From Haematococcus lacustris (Eukaryota > Chlorophyta > Chlorophyceae > Chlamydomonadales > Haematococcaceae), in contig JASKMD010000001.1 in the NCBI GenBank assembly GCA_030144725.1, positions 3,279,015 through 3,343,014 on the forward strand: a DNA stretch of 64,000 bases, in the 5' to 3' direction. Each line of letters opens with the position of its first letter. Position 1 is the first letter of the stretch. The notes beneath the pieces are model-generated. The model was given only the letters and a program-made list of their open reading frames with translations, was not told where the DNA came from and did not search any database. Made by a program: the position numbers and the translations under genes. Shown in pieces: positions 33,101 to 43,042 of the stretch.

Positions 33101-34100
33101 AGGGGGTGGGGGGAAGCTGGGTTAGGTATCAGCGCGTTGGGGGGAAGGCAACAGCAACAACAAAGAAGGGGGTGGGGCAGGGAGGGAAGGGTGTGGAGCG
33201 GTGGGGTGAGGGGGGAGGCAGATGGGGAGGTACAGGGGTAAGGGAGAGTGCCTGTGTGACCTGCAGCCTGACCTGCCTGCAGCTGCTGCTGCCATGCCTG
33301 AGCCTGCTGCTGACGCTTGGGTAGCCGGCAGCCAGCCCGCCAGCAGCCAGCTGGCTTATGGTGTCAGTGGCAGTCCACCTGCTGTGGGGGTAGGGGAGGG
33401 GGGCGGGAGGGGCAGGGGGAGGAGGGGAGGGGGAGAGGGGAGGGGGAGGGAGGTCCGTCTACTGCTTCTATCCTTGCTTGCTTGGGCTTGGCCTGACACA
33501 CCTGCTGATGCTGTTGCATTCCTGCTGCTGGTGCTGTAGGCACGAGCCATGGCCCACGGGCCCAGCCTGCTCCCAGCACCCGGCCCCCCCTGGACTGGCA
33601 GGCAGACCTCCCCCCGGAGGTGGGCAGGGGCTCAGCACCCAGTGCCAGCCCCACCTGCCTCTCCGCCCCACCTGCCCTGCCGACCCACCGCCCTGCCGCC
33701 CTGCTGCCCAAGCCCCACACCGTGGAGCAACCCCCCTGACCCAGTTTTTTCAGTCTTGCACGGCTGCCCCCTTGTCCCTTCACTGCCCCCCTGCCTCCAG
33801 GCCATAGCTGCCCACATGCAGCCCTAGCCCCCTCTGCACTCCACCCACGCCCTGCCCCCCGGCCCCTCACTGCCCCTTCACTGCCCCCTGCCTCCAGGCC
33901 GCTCTAGCAGCCCTAGCAACTCCGCTCTCCACCCACCCACCCCTTCCACGCCCGCCCCCCTGCCCCTCACTGCCCCCTGCCTCCAGGCCGCAGCTGCCCA
34001 CATGCAGCACCTGCACACCGTCACGGAGCAGCACATTGCCCGCTACCATGACCTGGTGGTGGAGCAGCAGGCGCACACGCTGCTGGCGGCAGGCATACCG
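30134..34100 (+). CDS. Multi-exon gene of unknown function, 3' end missing
   Basis: Plus-strand exons with matching splice phases: 30134-30322 (start not seen), 30427-30561, 30633-30768, 30904-31010, 31757-31852, 32066-32211, 32992-33083 and 33283-33389. A possible exon lies within 33541-33730, and a clear one is 33987-34100. The product reads LLYRYRQVYAAYKNTGAVMP, LEDIRTERLLSTLEAA, ADITQRMDATVQNCRIARD, NEVRSRSMMRVSLRKELS, DDSLAVRLERMCGRVMRS, and finally EQHIARYHDLVVEQQAHTLL. It is helix-rich and basic, with an Ala/Pro/Ser-rich middle; I recognise no family. The 34100 donor has no partner before the gap at 34604 and copia element A, so the gene is either cut there or continues in unassembled sequence. 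Confidence 0.6.
31465..31502. repeat. (CCCCA)n short array
   Basis: Five-base repeats 'ccacc ccacc', intronic in the plus-strand gene. Confidence 0.8.
32705..32915. repeat. CACTGCCCCCCCTGCTGCTGCTGCCACC minisatellite
   Basis: About six units with a period near 30-32 bp, each containing 'ttcactgccccccctgctgctgctgccacc'-type sequence. It lies in the intron upstream of the 32992 exon and supplies a pyrimidine-rich tract before the acceptor. Confidence 0.85.
33780..33990 (+). repeat. Tandemly duplicated splice-acceptor segment
   Basis: 'cactgccccctgcctccaggcc' occurs near 33779, 33880 and 33968. The first copy is followed by GCCATAGCTGCCCACATGCAG and a TAG; the last is the real exon start at 33987 (GCCGCAGCTGCCCACATGCAG). 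The first two look like decayed duplicates of the acceptor and exon start. Confidence 0.6.
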
Positions 34101-34603
34101 GTCAGTGCCGGGGGGCGGGGAAACTGCTGGCTGGCTGGGGGGTGGGGTGGGATAGGTGATGGTGGGTTCACACCGCTGAAGCTGTGACCCAGGGCTGCTG
34201 TCAGTGGCGGTGGTGGTGGATGGGGGGTGGTGGATGGGGTAGGCGGTGCTTGGTCTACGTCCGTTGAAGCCGTGCAGCTGCTTGCTGGCTGGGGGTTCAA
34301 AGGTGGGGTATTCAAAGGGTGGGGGTCAGCATTGCAGCCGCCAGCCAGCTGCTGGTGGTGGCTGGGGCTAGGAGGAGAGGGGTGAGGGGCTAGGGCTGCT
34401 CCTGGGGCGGCTGAGGGAGAGGATGAAGGTTTGACTGGGCTGGGCTGGGTGCTTGTGACGGCAGAATTAGGGTGGGTTAGGGTGGGGTGGAGGGTGGTGG
34501 ACTGGTAGCGCAGGGGTGCGAGGTGAATGTGATGCTTGGTGGGTGATGGTGGGTTTGTGACCCTGGGTAGAACACGGATGGGTAAGACCAGGGGCGTTGC
34601 TTG
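34101..34603. other. GT-rich sequence before the gap
   Basis: Repeats of 'ggtggtggtggatggggggtgg' and 'tgaagccgtg'. No exon recognised. It does not match the sequence that follows R1 at 26796, so the two arms end in different flanks. Confidence 0.4.
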
Positions 34604-35103
34604 NNNNNNNNNNNNNNNNNNNNNNNNNNNNNNNNNNNNNNNNNNNNNNNNNNNNNNNNNNNNNNNNNNNNNNNNNNNNNNNNNNNNNNNNNNNNNNNNN
34701 NNNNNNNNNNNNNNNNNNNNNNNNNNNNNNNNNNNNNNNNNNNNNNNNNNNNNNNNNNNNNNNNNNNNNNNNNNNNNNNNNNNNNNNNNNNNNNNNNNNN
34801 NNNNNNNNNNNNNNNNNNNNNNNNNNNNNNNNNNNNNNNNNNNNNNNNNNNNNNNNNNNNNNNNNNNNNNNNNNNNNNNNNNNNNNNNNNNNNNNNNNNN
34901 NNNNNNNNNNNNNNNNNNNNNNNNNNNNNNNNNNNNNNNNNNNNNNNNNNNNNNNNNNNNNNNNNNNNNNNNNNNNNNNNNNNNNNNNNNNNNNNNNNNN
35001 NNNNNNNNNNNNNNNNNNNNNNNNNNNNNNNNNNNNNNNNNNNNNNNNNNNNNNNNNNNNNNNNNNNNNNNNNNNNNNNNNNNNNNNNNNNNNNNNNNNN
35101 NNN
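34604..35103. other. Assembly gap, 500 N
   Basis: Exactly 500 N. It ends five bases inside the 5' LTR of copia element A, as judged from the 3' LTR start at 40040. Any left target duplication is hidden. Confidence 1.
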
Positions 35104-35340
35104 GAGCAAGGCATGCTAGGTTCAGCCAGCCCATCAGGGGTTGAGCTAACTGTATCTCAAGTGTGACTTCTGTTTTAGGCTCCGCTCAGTGACGTAGTGC
35201 TTTACTGTGTTTGTCCGGTGAAGCGCTGCCTCTTAGCGAGGGCCTCTTTCTCTTTCAGGTGGGCTTTATACTTGCTATAGTGTGTAACTGTGTTTGTCCG
35301 GTGAAGCGCTGCCTCTTAGCGAGGGCCTCTTTCTCTTTCA
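35104..35340 (+). repeat. 5' LTR of element A (start in gap)
   Basis: Matches 40045-40280 base for base by eye; the full length from the 3' copy is 242 bp (TG...CA). The last 54 bp (35287-35340, ending CTCTTTCTCTTTCA) are a duplicate of 35204-35257, 83 bp upstream. Confidence 0.95.
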
Positions 35341-35355
35341 GGTTATGGGCCCACC
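35341..35355 (+). promoter_or_regulatory. Primer-binding site, initiator tRNA-Met anticodon region
   Basis: GGTTATGGGCCCACC follows the LTR's terminal CA directly. It is complementary to the anticodon stem-loop (around GGGCCCAUAACC) of plant-type initiator tRNA-Met as I remember it, not to the tRNA 3' end. Drosophila copia also primes with an internal, cleaved tRNA-iMet fragment. Confidence 0.8.
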
Positions 35356-35367
35356 GCACGGGTGCGG

Positions 35368-38300
35368 ATGGTAAAATCAGAGGCAGACGTCAGCGCTCCA
35401 GCCGAGCAGCCACAGATGGCAGTCCTTATGCCACAGCCACTGCCCCTGAATGAAGCCACTTCGTTTGTCGAATGGCGACATGGGGCGATGGGCCAGTTGA
35501 GGCTGGCCGGGCTGTGGAAGGCCATTGTTGGCGAGGACACGGACCCAGTTCGCTGTGAGCGTGCGTATGCGTGGCTGCTGTGCAACTGCAAGTCGCACTA
35601 CTTGCGACTTGTAGTGGCAGCCGAGACAGCACCTGCAGCCTGGAAAGCCCTGCTGGCGGACCAGCAGCCAGACAGCTATCAGCTGTGGGAGCAGCTCAAC
35701 AGCTTGCAGATGCAGCCCGGTGAGACTGTGGGGCAAGTGCACAGCAGGCTGTTGGAGATTGTGTGGCAGCTGGCAGCGGTCAAGGAGCAAGTCAGCGAGC
35801 CCCAGCAGGTCATGGCCTTGTTGAAGGCCATGCCTCCCCTGCCGCAGTATGAGAATGCAAGGGACTTCATCACATTTGGGTCTCTGCGCTCCCCGCTCTC
35901 CCTCACCGAAGTCAAGCGCACGCTGCAGATTGCAGAATCCCGTGCGCAGCAGGCTGGAGTGTCAGCCCAGCTGGCTGCTGTGCGTCTCCGGGGCAAGGGT
36001 GAGGGTGGTGGGGGTGGTGGGGGTGGCAGCAGCAGCGGCAGCAGCAGCAGCCGCACGCAGCCGGCTGCCGTGCCGGCAGCCTCCTCCTCATCCTCAACCG
36101 CACCGCCACGCCCACGGGCAGCCGCCAACGTCAAGTGCTTCAGATGTGGCAAGCGTGGCCACTACGCACGAGACTGCCCAGAACCCGCACGAGATGGTGG
36201 TACGGCGGGGCGTGGGGCTGGTGGTGAGGGTGGTGGTGCAAGCGGGGGTGGTGCGGGTGGTTGGGCTGGTGCAGGCAAGAGCAGCAGTGGGTCAGCAGGG
36301 TTGTCGAGCGTCACCCTCGCTGCTGTGCATGCGGGCACACTGAGCCATGTGGCTGATGCAGCCCCCCCCTTGCCTGCCTGCATGCCTGCTGAGGCAGGTG
36401 TGGGAGTGGGTGGGGCTGAGGTGCATAGCTGCAGCGCAGAAGGGGGCAGTGTGGTCAGCTGTGGGGACATGACCTGCTGTTGGAGCCATGCAGTAGGGCT
36501 CTCCCCTATGCTGCCCTGTGTGGTCGACAAGCATGCCTCTCTTGCCCCTGAGCCAGCTGCAGAGCCAGCCTTGCTAGCTGTTGCCTCTACCCAGCAGCTG
36601 GACAGCAGCATGAGGGTGTGGGTGGCAGATTCTGGGGCTAGTCACCACATCACCCCTGAGCGCACCTTGTTGCATGGGTATCAAGGGTTTGCGCAGCCAG
36701 TCCCTATGGGGCTGGGCAAGAGCTCAGTGCAGCTGTATGCCTATGGGAAGGGCAGGGTGCGGCTGGCAGTGGATGGGGTGAGGATGGAGCTGCAGGATGT
36801 GTTGTGGGCTCCAGAGGCCAGCACCAACTACTTCTCCACCCTCGCAGCAGCTCAGAAGGGCTGGGAGATCAGGCAGACAGCTGACACCATCACCATGAAG
36901 TCCAGCAAGGGGGAGCTGGTCAAGGGCAGGGTGGTTGGCAGGCAGTATCAGCTCAGCGGTAGCGCGCAGCCTGCTGTGGTGGCATGTGAGCCGCCCGCCT
37001 CAGCGCAAGCTGTGACTGCAGTCACACCGCAGCTGCTGCATGAGCGGCTGGGCCATCTCAGTTACCGGGCCATGGGTGATATGATCAGCAAGGGGATGGT
37101 GGAAGGGGTGGAACTCAGCGCGGGGCAGTGCAGAGCAGCAGGTAGTGGGGTGTGTCCTGGCTGTGCAGCGGGCAAGCTGCACCGGCGTGTAGCCGACACG
37201 CTGCCCTCCCTTGCTGCCCGGGTTGCAGCACCCTGCGACCTTGTGCACACTGATGTGTGCGGACCCCTCCGCATTCCCAATGCTGCTGGCTACTGCTTTG
37301 TGCTCACCTTTCTTGATGAGCACAGTGGGCTGTCACTTATAGCCCTTCTCAAGGCCAAGTCAGAGGTGCCAGCAGCCATCAGGGATGCAGTCGAGTGGTT
37401 TGAGACACAGGGGGGCCGCAAGGTCAAGGTGTTGCGCAGGGACCGGGGGACTGAGTATGTCAACCAGGCTGTCAGGGAGTTCCTCAGTGGGAAAGGCATC
37501 ATCCACCAGCAGACCGCCCCGTACAGCCCGCAGCAGAATGGCAGCGCAGAACGCCTCAACCGCACGCTGTTTGAGAAGGGTCGGTGCCTGCTATACAGCA
37601 GTGGGCTCTCAGTCAACTTCTGGCCCTATGCCTTGCGCTTTGCCAATTATGTGCGCAACCTGTCCCTGGTGCGAGGCAAGGCGGGCACTCCCTGGGAGCT
37701 GTTCTGGGGGGTGCGGCCCGATCTGTCAGCGTTGCGGGTGTTCGGGGCACGGGCGTATGCCCACGTGCCCGAGCACATGCGCAGCAAGCTGGGCAGTAAA
37801 GCGGTGCAGGGGGTGTTTGTAGGATATGAGCTGAGCAGCAAGGCTTACCAGGTGCTGCTACCTGGTGGCAAGCTCTTGATCACCAAGGACGTGGTGTTCG
37901 ATGAGCTTGACCGGGGGCTGCCCACCCGGGAGGCAGATCTGGCCATGCTCTTGCCACAGCCTGAGCCAGAGCCGGGGGTGCTGGTGCCGCATGCTGTGCA
38001 TGTGCCGGTTGAGGTGCAGTTGCCTGCACCGCCAGCAGCTGTACCAGCTCCGCTAGAGCGCGCGCCAGCACCACCAGGTGGTGCAACCAGCAGCGCAGAG
38101 GCTGGCAGCAGCAGCAGCGCAGGGGCTGGCAGCGGCAGCAGCGCAGGGGCTGGCAGCAGCAGCAGCGCAGGGGCTGGCAGCAGCAGCAGCGCAGGGGCTG
38201 GCAGCAGCAGCAGCGCAGGGGCTGGCAGCGGTGCTGCTGGTAGTGGTGGGGGCACAGAGGCTGTTGGCAGAGGCAGTGGCGCAGCGGGTGCAGCAGGTGG

Positions 38301-39966
38301 GGAAGGTAGTGGTGCTGCAAACCTCCTGCGCCAATCCAGCCGGCTGCGGGGTATTCAGCCTGAGTTCGCTGGTGTCAGATCTGTGGCTGTGGCAGAGCTT
38401 CCTGCAGAGGGGCCAGCAATTCCAGCTACCATTAAGGAGGCTTTGGCTGGGCCGCAGTCAGAGCAGTGGTCATTGGCTGCTGATGAGGAGATGCAGTCGT
38501 TGCTGAGCTATGGCACCTGGGAGCTGGTTGAGCTGCCCGAGGGGTGCCGTCCTCTGGATAACCGCTGGGTGTTTTCAGTCAAGCGGGATGGGCGGGGCAG
38601 CATAGTGCGGTTCAAGGCAAGGCTGGTGGTCAAGGGGTTTCTGCAGCGGGAGGGCATTGACTTCCATGAGCTGCATGCCCCGGTCAGCAAGCATGCCACG
38701 GTGCGGGCCCTGCTAGCTGTAGCAGCAGCTGAGGACATGGAGCTAGAGCATTTGGATGTCAAGACAGCCTTTCTCAATGGCAAGCTCGAAGAGGTCATCT
38801 ACATGCACCAGCCTGCCGGGTATGAGGATGGCTCGGGGCGGGTCTGCCGCCTCCACCGTGCTCTCTATGGCCTGCGCCAGGCCCCGCGTGCCTGGCATGC
38901 GCGTCTCAAGGAGGAGCTGGAGCAGCTGGGTTTCACAGCCTCAGCTGCAGACAGCTGCCTGTTCACTATGATGCGGGGCAGCAGCAAGGTGTTGTTGGCA
39001 GTCTATGTCGACGACTGCCTGCTAGCAGTCAGCAAGGGGGACATGGGGACGCTCGAGTGGGTCAAGCAGCAGCTGGCAGCTGTGTTTGATATCCATCAGC
39101 TGGGGCCTGTGGAGCAGTTTCTGGGCATGCGCATCAGCCGGGACCGTGCTGCCCGTCAGCTGGTGTTGAGCCAGGAGCAATACGCTCTGTCCGTGGTAGA
39201 CTGCTATGGCCTGGCTGACAGCAGACCCCGGGCTGTGCCACTGAGCACGGCTGAGCAGCTGCAACGGGAAGGGGTGCAGCAGCAGTCAGAGGGGGGTCAC
39301 AGCTTTGCAGAAGTGATCGGCAGTCTGCAGCACTTGGCTGTGGTGTCACGGCCAGACATTGCACATGCTGTGGGGGTGCTCGCCAAGTTCATGTCTGCTC
39401 CTACCAAGGAGCACTGGCGGGTTCTGCGCGGGGTGCTGCGCTATGTGGCTGACACAGCAGCCATGGGGCTGATGTATGGGGCCTCAGCCGGGCTGGTGGG
39501 GTTCTGTGACGCCGACTTTGCCGGTGACACAGATACCCGCCGCAGCACCACGGGGCATGTGTTTATGCTGCATGGGGGTGCAGTGTCCTGGTCTAGCCGT
39601 CGGCAGCCCACAGTCGCAGCAAGCACCACCGAGTCTGAGTATATGGCATGCTCAGCAGCAGGGAAGGAGGGTCTGTGGCTGCGGGGTGTGTTGGCTGATC
39701 TGTCTTTGGGCTCTGCTGTGGTGCAGCCTGTCACCATCATGTGTGACAATGAGGCTGCTCTCACTCTGGTCAAGCATCCTATTGCATCTGCTCGTTCTAA
39801 GCACATTGATGTCCTTCATCATTTTGTGCGTGAGCGGGTGGCGCGTGGTGAGCTGGTCTTCAAGTTCTGTGGCTCTGCAGCCAATGTGGCTGATGTGTTC
39901 ACCAAGGCTCTGCCTTCTGTCAAGTTTGAGTTTTGCAAGGCTGGTATAGGAATGGTGAAGCTGTGA
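35368..39966 (+). CDS. Copia Gag-Pol polyprotein, element A, intact
   Basis: One frame of 1532 codons from ATG 35368 to TGA 39964-39966. A GTG two codons upstream is also in frame. Residue positions are approximate. Gag has a CCHC knuckle (CFRCGKRGHYARDC) at 257-270. The protease active site is VADSGASHH with Asp 421. The HHCC integrase zinc domain starts at HERLGH 558, with CPGC. The integrase core has Asp 629 (HTDVCGP), Asp 692 (RRDRGTEY) and Glu 728 (NGSAERLNR), a DD(35)E spacing. A Gly/Ala/Ser linker carries tandem AGAGSSSS repeats (about 38090-38230). The RT has KARLVVKGF and YVDD at 1213-1216. RNase H follows (FCDADFAG, then TTESEYMA). Gag and Pol share one frame, as in plant copia elements. 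All catalytic residues I looked for are present, so it could be autonomous. Confidence 0.95.
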   Translation: MVKSEADVSAPAEQPQMAVLMPQPLPLNEATSFVEWRHGAMGQLRLAGLWKAIVGEDTDPVRCERAYAWLLCNCKSHYLRLVVAAETAPAAWKALLADQQPDSYQLWEQLNSLQMQPGETVGQVHSRLLEIVWQLAAVKEQVSEPQQVMALLKAMPPLPQYENARDFITFGSLRSPLSLTEVKRTLQIAESRAQQAGVSAQLAAVRLRGKGEGGGGGGGGSSSGSSSSRTQPAAVPAASSSSSTAPPRPRAAANVKCFRCGKRGHYARDCPEPARDGGTAGRGAGGEGGGASGGGAGGWAGAGKSSSGSAGLSSVTLAAVHAGTLSHVADAAPPLPACMPAEAGVGVGGAEVHSCSAEGGSVVSCGDMTCCWSHAVGLSPMLPCVVDKHASLAPEPAAEPALLAVASTQQLDSSMRVWVADSGASHHITPERTLLHGYQGFAQPVPMGLGKSSVQLYAYGKGRVRLAVDGVRMELQDVLWAPEASTNYFSTLAAAQKGWEIRQTADTITMKSSKGELVKGRVVGRQYQLSGSAQPAVVACEPPASAQAVTAVTPQLLHERLGHLSYRAMGDMISKGMVEGVELSAGQCRAAGSGVCPGCAAGKLHRRVADTLPSLAARVAAPCDLVHTDVCGPLRIPNAAGYCFVLTFLDEHSGLSLIALLKAKSEVPAAIRDAVEWFETQGGRKVKVLRRDRGTEYVNQAVREFLSGKGIIHQQTAPYSPQQNGSAERLNRTLFEKGRCLLYSSGLSVNFWPYALRFANYVRNLSLVRGKAGTPWELFWGVRPDLSALRVFGARAYAHVPEHMRSKLGSKAVQGVFVGYELSSKAYQVLLPGGKLLITKDVVFDELDRGLPTREADLAMLLPQPEPEPGVLVPHAVHVPVEVQLPAPPAAVPAPLERAPAPPGGATSSAEAGSSSSAGAGSGSSAGAGSSSSAGAGSSSSAGAGSSSSAGAGSGAAGSGGGTEAVGRGSGAAGAAGGEGSGAANLLRQSSRLRGIQPEFAGVRSVAVAELPAEGPAIPATIKEALAGPQSEQWSLAADEEMQSLLSYGTWELVELPEGCRPLDNRWVFSVKRDGRGSIVRFKARLVVKGFLQREGIDFHELHAPVSKHATVRALLAVAAAEDMELEHLDVKTAFLNGKLEEVIYMHQPAGYEDGSGRVCRLHRALYGLRQAPRAWHARLKEELEQLGFTASAADSCLFTMMRGSSKVLLAVYVDDCLLAVSKGDMGTLEWVKQQLAAVFDIHQLGPVEQFLGMRISRDRAARQLVLSQEQYALSVVDCYGLADSRPRAVPLSTAEQLQREGVQQQSEGGHSFAEVIGSLQHLAVVSRPDIAHAVGVLAKFMSAPTKEHWRVLRGVLRYVADTAAMGLMYGASAGLVGFCDADFAGDTDTRRSTTGHVFMLHGGAVSWSSRRQPTVAASTTESEYMACSAAGKEGLWLRGVLADLSLGSAVVQPVTIMCDNEAALTLVKHPIASARSKHIDVLHHFVRERVARGELVFKFCGSAANVADVFTKALPSVKFEFCKAGIGMVKL

Positions 39967-40039
39967 CGTAGGGCTGAGACCCAGTAGCTTTGATGTTTAG
40001 TCTAAGTTGTGAGGTCTGATGGCCTGGCCTGAGGGGGTG

Positions 40040-40281
40040 TGTTGGAGCAAGGCATGCTAGGTTCAGCCAGCCCATCAGGGGTTGAGCTAACTGTATCTCA
40101 AGTGTGACTTCTGTTTTAGGCTCCGCTCAGTGACGTAGTGCTTTACTGTGTTTGTCCGGTGAAGCGCTGCCTCTTAGCGAGGGCCTCTTTCTCTTTCAGG
40201 TGGGCTTTATACTTGCTATAGTGTGTAACTGTGTTTGTCCGGTGAAGCGCTGCCTCTTAGCGAGGGCCTCTTTCTCTTTCG
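40040..40281 (+). repeat. 3' LTR of element A
   Basis: Begins TGTTGGAGCAAGG after the polypurine tract and ends CTCTTTCTCTTTC, then G where A is expected. It carries the same internal 54-bp duplication as the 5' LTR. Confidence 0.92.
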
Positions 40282-40344
40282 GTGCGGGGGGTTGGGGGTG
40301 GAGGGCTGCGGTTCAGGCAGTGGGTGGCTGAAGGGTGGGCTGGC

Positions 40345-40575
40345 AGGCTGGCTCTGAGTCAGGCTCTGAGCCTGAGTCAGCCTCCGAGTCAGACTCTCTG
40401 TCTGAGTCACACTCTGAGTCGGACACTCAATTCGAATAAGGCTCTGAGTCAGACTCTCTGCCTGAGTCAGCCTCTGAGTCAGACTCTCTGTCTGAGTCAT
40501 ACTCTGAGTCAGACTCTCAATTAGAGTCAGACTCCGAGTCAGGCTCTAAGCCTGAGTCAGAGCCAAAGTCACAAT
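40345..40575. repeat. GAGTCAG/CTCTGAGTCAGACTC repeats (R2)
   Basis: Inverted counterpart of 26520-26715. It is longer than R1 and built from 'gactctctgcctgagtcag' type units. Confidence 0.8.
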
Positions 40576-40719
40576 CAACAGGGTCTCAGTCCATGCCGGC
40601 TGGCTAGGCAGGGTTGTGGGCGGGGAGAGAGGGAAAGGGGAGGGGGTCTGCATCAGGTGCACGGGGGCGCAACATCACCACCATCCAAAAGCCTGCCCCA
40701 ACCCCTGCTGCTGTTGCAG

Positions 40720-41480
40720 GAGGATTCAAGCCTCAGTTTTTCCCCCGCCTGCCCGCCATCGCTCAACTGTTCAGCCAGCCAGCCACTGCCGCCTCCCTGG
40801 TCGTGCACGTGTTCAGCATCAACCTGTTTCTTGGGCGCCAGATATACTTGGAAGGTGAGAGAAGCTGCATGAGGCGGCAGGGGGCCCAGGCAGTGGCAGG
40901 GGAGGGTGGGCGGTGGGAGGGGATGGGAGGGGCCTGCAAGGGAGGACAGGCGACAAGGGGAGTGGGCGGCAAGGGTGGCAAGGGTGGAAAGGTATGCCCT
41001 CGTACCCTTGAGCCAGGTCTGCCAGCTTCATCTTCCCAACAGATGGTCCACTGCGCCTCCCCCTCATCCACTGCACCACTGCTGACCCCCACCTGGTTCA
41101 TGCCCTCCCCTTGATGCTGTAACGGGTCTGGCATCATTGGCCCCACCATCAGCACCCTTACCACAAACCACTCCCATCGAACAGAGTGGGCAAGGCACTG
41201 CGCATGGGAGGGCATGGCAATGGTCTGGCCGCAGGGTTGAGCTCCCAGACACCTACCCGGGTCAGCCTGCTGCTGACCTGGCTACTGGGGCCCCTAGGCC
41301 TTATAGCCCATTGGGCCACCAAGGTGGGTTTGCAGCCCCCAGCATCATTACAACATCACCTCGCTGGCCCGCCATACAGAGGCCACTCTCATGGGAATTT
41401 TTTGTTTTTGTTTCTTTCGTTACTATTTTCTATTGCTGCCACGAGTTCCATCAGGCAACAGGCGGAGTTTGCCATGACTT
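40720..41480 (+). pseudogene. ABA4-like gene fragment (5' exons missing), R2
   Basis: Two exons equivalent to those at 26221-26355 and 25741-25829 are present: 40720-40854 (135 bp) and 41235-41323 (89 bp), with the same splice sites and phases. They read GFKPQFFPRLPAIAQLF, NLFLGRQIYLEG, TPTRVSLLLTWLLGPLGLI. A possible last exon begins near 41382 (PLSWEFF). The exons for the first membrane segments have no counterpart, because R2 ends at copia element A (40281). Sequence is intact but the gene cannot make a complete ABA4-like protein here. Confidence 0.75.
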
Positions 41481-43042
41481 TCCAAGACAGTAATGAGAAC
41501 TTGCCTTGACTTCATGTTGTGCACCTTCATCTTTGTTTGTGCACCTTGCTTTGAAGTGCGTTAAAAAAATCTCGAGGGCAGCCAAGCAGCCTAACAGCTG
41601 ACGGCTTAAGCGGTGTAAGCCACCATACACTATTTCATATTTATTTGTGCTGTGCCACAACTTCAATGCAGCGATGCCTGTGACATGCCGACAATGCCGA
41701 GCAATCACCGTGCTTCCGTTTCCACAATCTAAGCACCAATAGCGCCCAGACTGCTGTCACCTGCTCTCATGGAACCGTTGTCGTGGTTCGTCGCAGCATG
41801 GACATTAACATCACCCATTTTGCAGAGCAGTGTTTTTCGCCACCTTGTTTTCCTGGCCTAACGGCTGACGGCCTAAGCGGTGTAAGCCACATCATCATCA
41901 CCTTGTTTTCCTGGCCTCCCTTGACTGCTGGCGCTGCAGGCTGCATGTTTGGCGGTGCCGGCCCTCAGGGCTCCTCGGGAAGCAGCTCAACAAGTGGTGT
42001 TGGAGGCCAAGAGTGGCGGCCAGATCACCCTGCTTCCTTACCCGGACACCTAGCCTGTCAGATCTGCAGCCAGCAGTGGAGACATGCTGTATGGGCAAGA
42101 GCCAGACAGGGGAAAGGACAGAGGAAATGGTACACTACTCCACTCCCTTGCATTCATCTTGTTGGGGCCTATTTCACATACCGGCACACAGCAGTGTGCA
42201 TACGCCCATGCACAAGGCGGGACCATGCTTTCTACTCTGTGGTATGTTGCTCCATTCTGTGTGTTCTATTAGCACAAGGGCATGTCGCTATGCAGTCGTC
42301 GCCACTGGGTCACGGGGCATGCTCCAGACTTGGGCTTGCACTTGGAACAGCTCACAATATATGTTACCCTGTGCACTTCACCGCACCAGCTCGAGAGCCA
42401 AGCCAGCGAAGGCGGATTATATACCTAGGTTTATACCCCAGACTAGCCAGCTAAGTGGTTGCTTTGCCAGGCTGGGAGCTTCTCAAGCATCACGCTGTTA
42501 GTTTTGATGAGGAGCCCAGAGGTCAGGGAACGGAATGTGCCACCGGAACTGGGGTGTGTAGGCATCAAGGGTCACCAATGAAGCTACTGGCTATAGTATA
42601 GAGAGGAAGCTGTGATCAAGGGAGGTTATCCACAGGCAACACCCTGTTCCATGTTCGTGCACGGGAGTTGTGTCTGCCATCTACACTGCCAACCGCTGCC
42701 TGTATGTGATCGACCAGTCCCTGCCAGTATGTGTAGGCCATGTTGGTGCTGTCAAGTTGATGTTGCTATGCACCAGCCCAACTGCACTCCTGATCCCAGA
42801 TTGAACCGCTGCCAGTCCGCTGGTGCCTACCACCCACACTGGAAGCCTCAGATGTGATAGTAGTGCTAAGAAGCTGAATCATGTGGACTAGTGCAACCAG
42901 ACCAGTGTGACCTCTGAAACAGACTGCTGCACAGCTGAGACGCAGGGCACCTGGACCACATCACGCAGCTTCTGGAGGCCGCAGCAGCGTGAGGACGTCA
43001 GACGGAGGTGGCCTGAGCCACGGCGGGCCCCTCCACTCAATC
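41481..43042. other. Interval between ABA4 fragment and C5orf34-like gene, R2
   Basis: Diverged counterpart of 23945-25597. It has its own insertion around 41440-41640. The motif 'acggcttaagcggtgtaagccac' occurs twice (about 41602 and 41868), and 'caccttgttttcctggcct' occurs twice (about 41840 and 41900). No gene supported. Confidence 0.4.

Larger units (their letters stand above)
35104..40281 (+). mobile_element. Ty1/copia LTR retrotransposon, element A
   Basis: Two LTRs identical by eye over the visible 237 bp flank a primer-binding site, one long polyprotein frame and a polypurine tract (about 40027-40039, ending GAGGGGGTG). The order protease-integrase-RT-RNase H is that of copia/Pseudoviridae. 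The 5' LTR lacks its first five bases because of the gap. The last base of the 3' LTR (expected A at 40281) reads G. To its right is R2 sequence equivalent to 26795 in R1. To its left is unrelated DNA, so no target duplication can be checked. Confidence 0.95.

Noticed and set aside
34604..35103. Reading frames made mostly of X across the gaps
   Set aside because: They are translations of N and hold no information. The same applies to 14758-15257 and 63447-63946.
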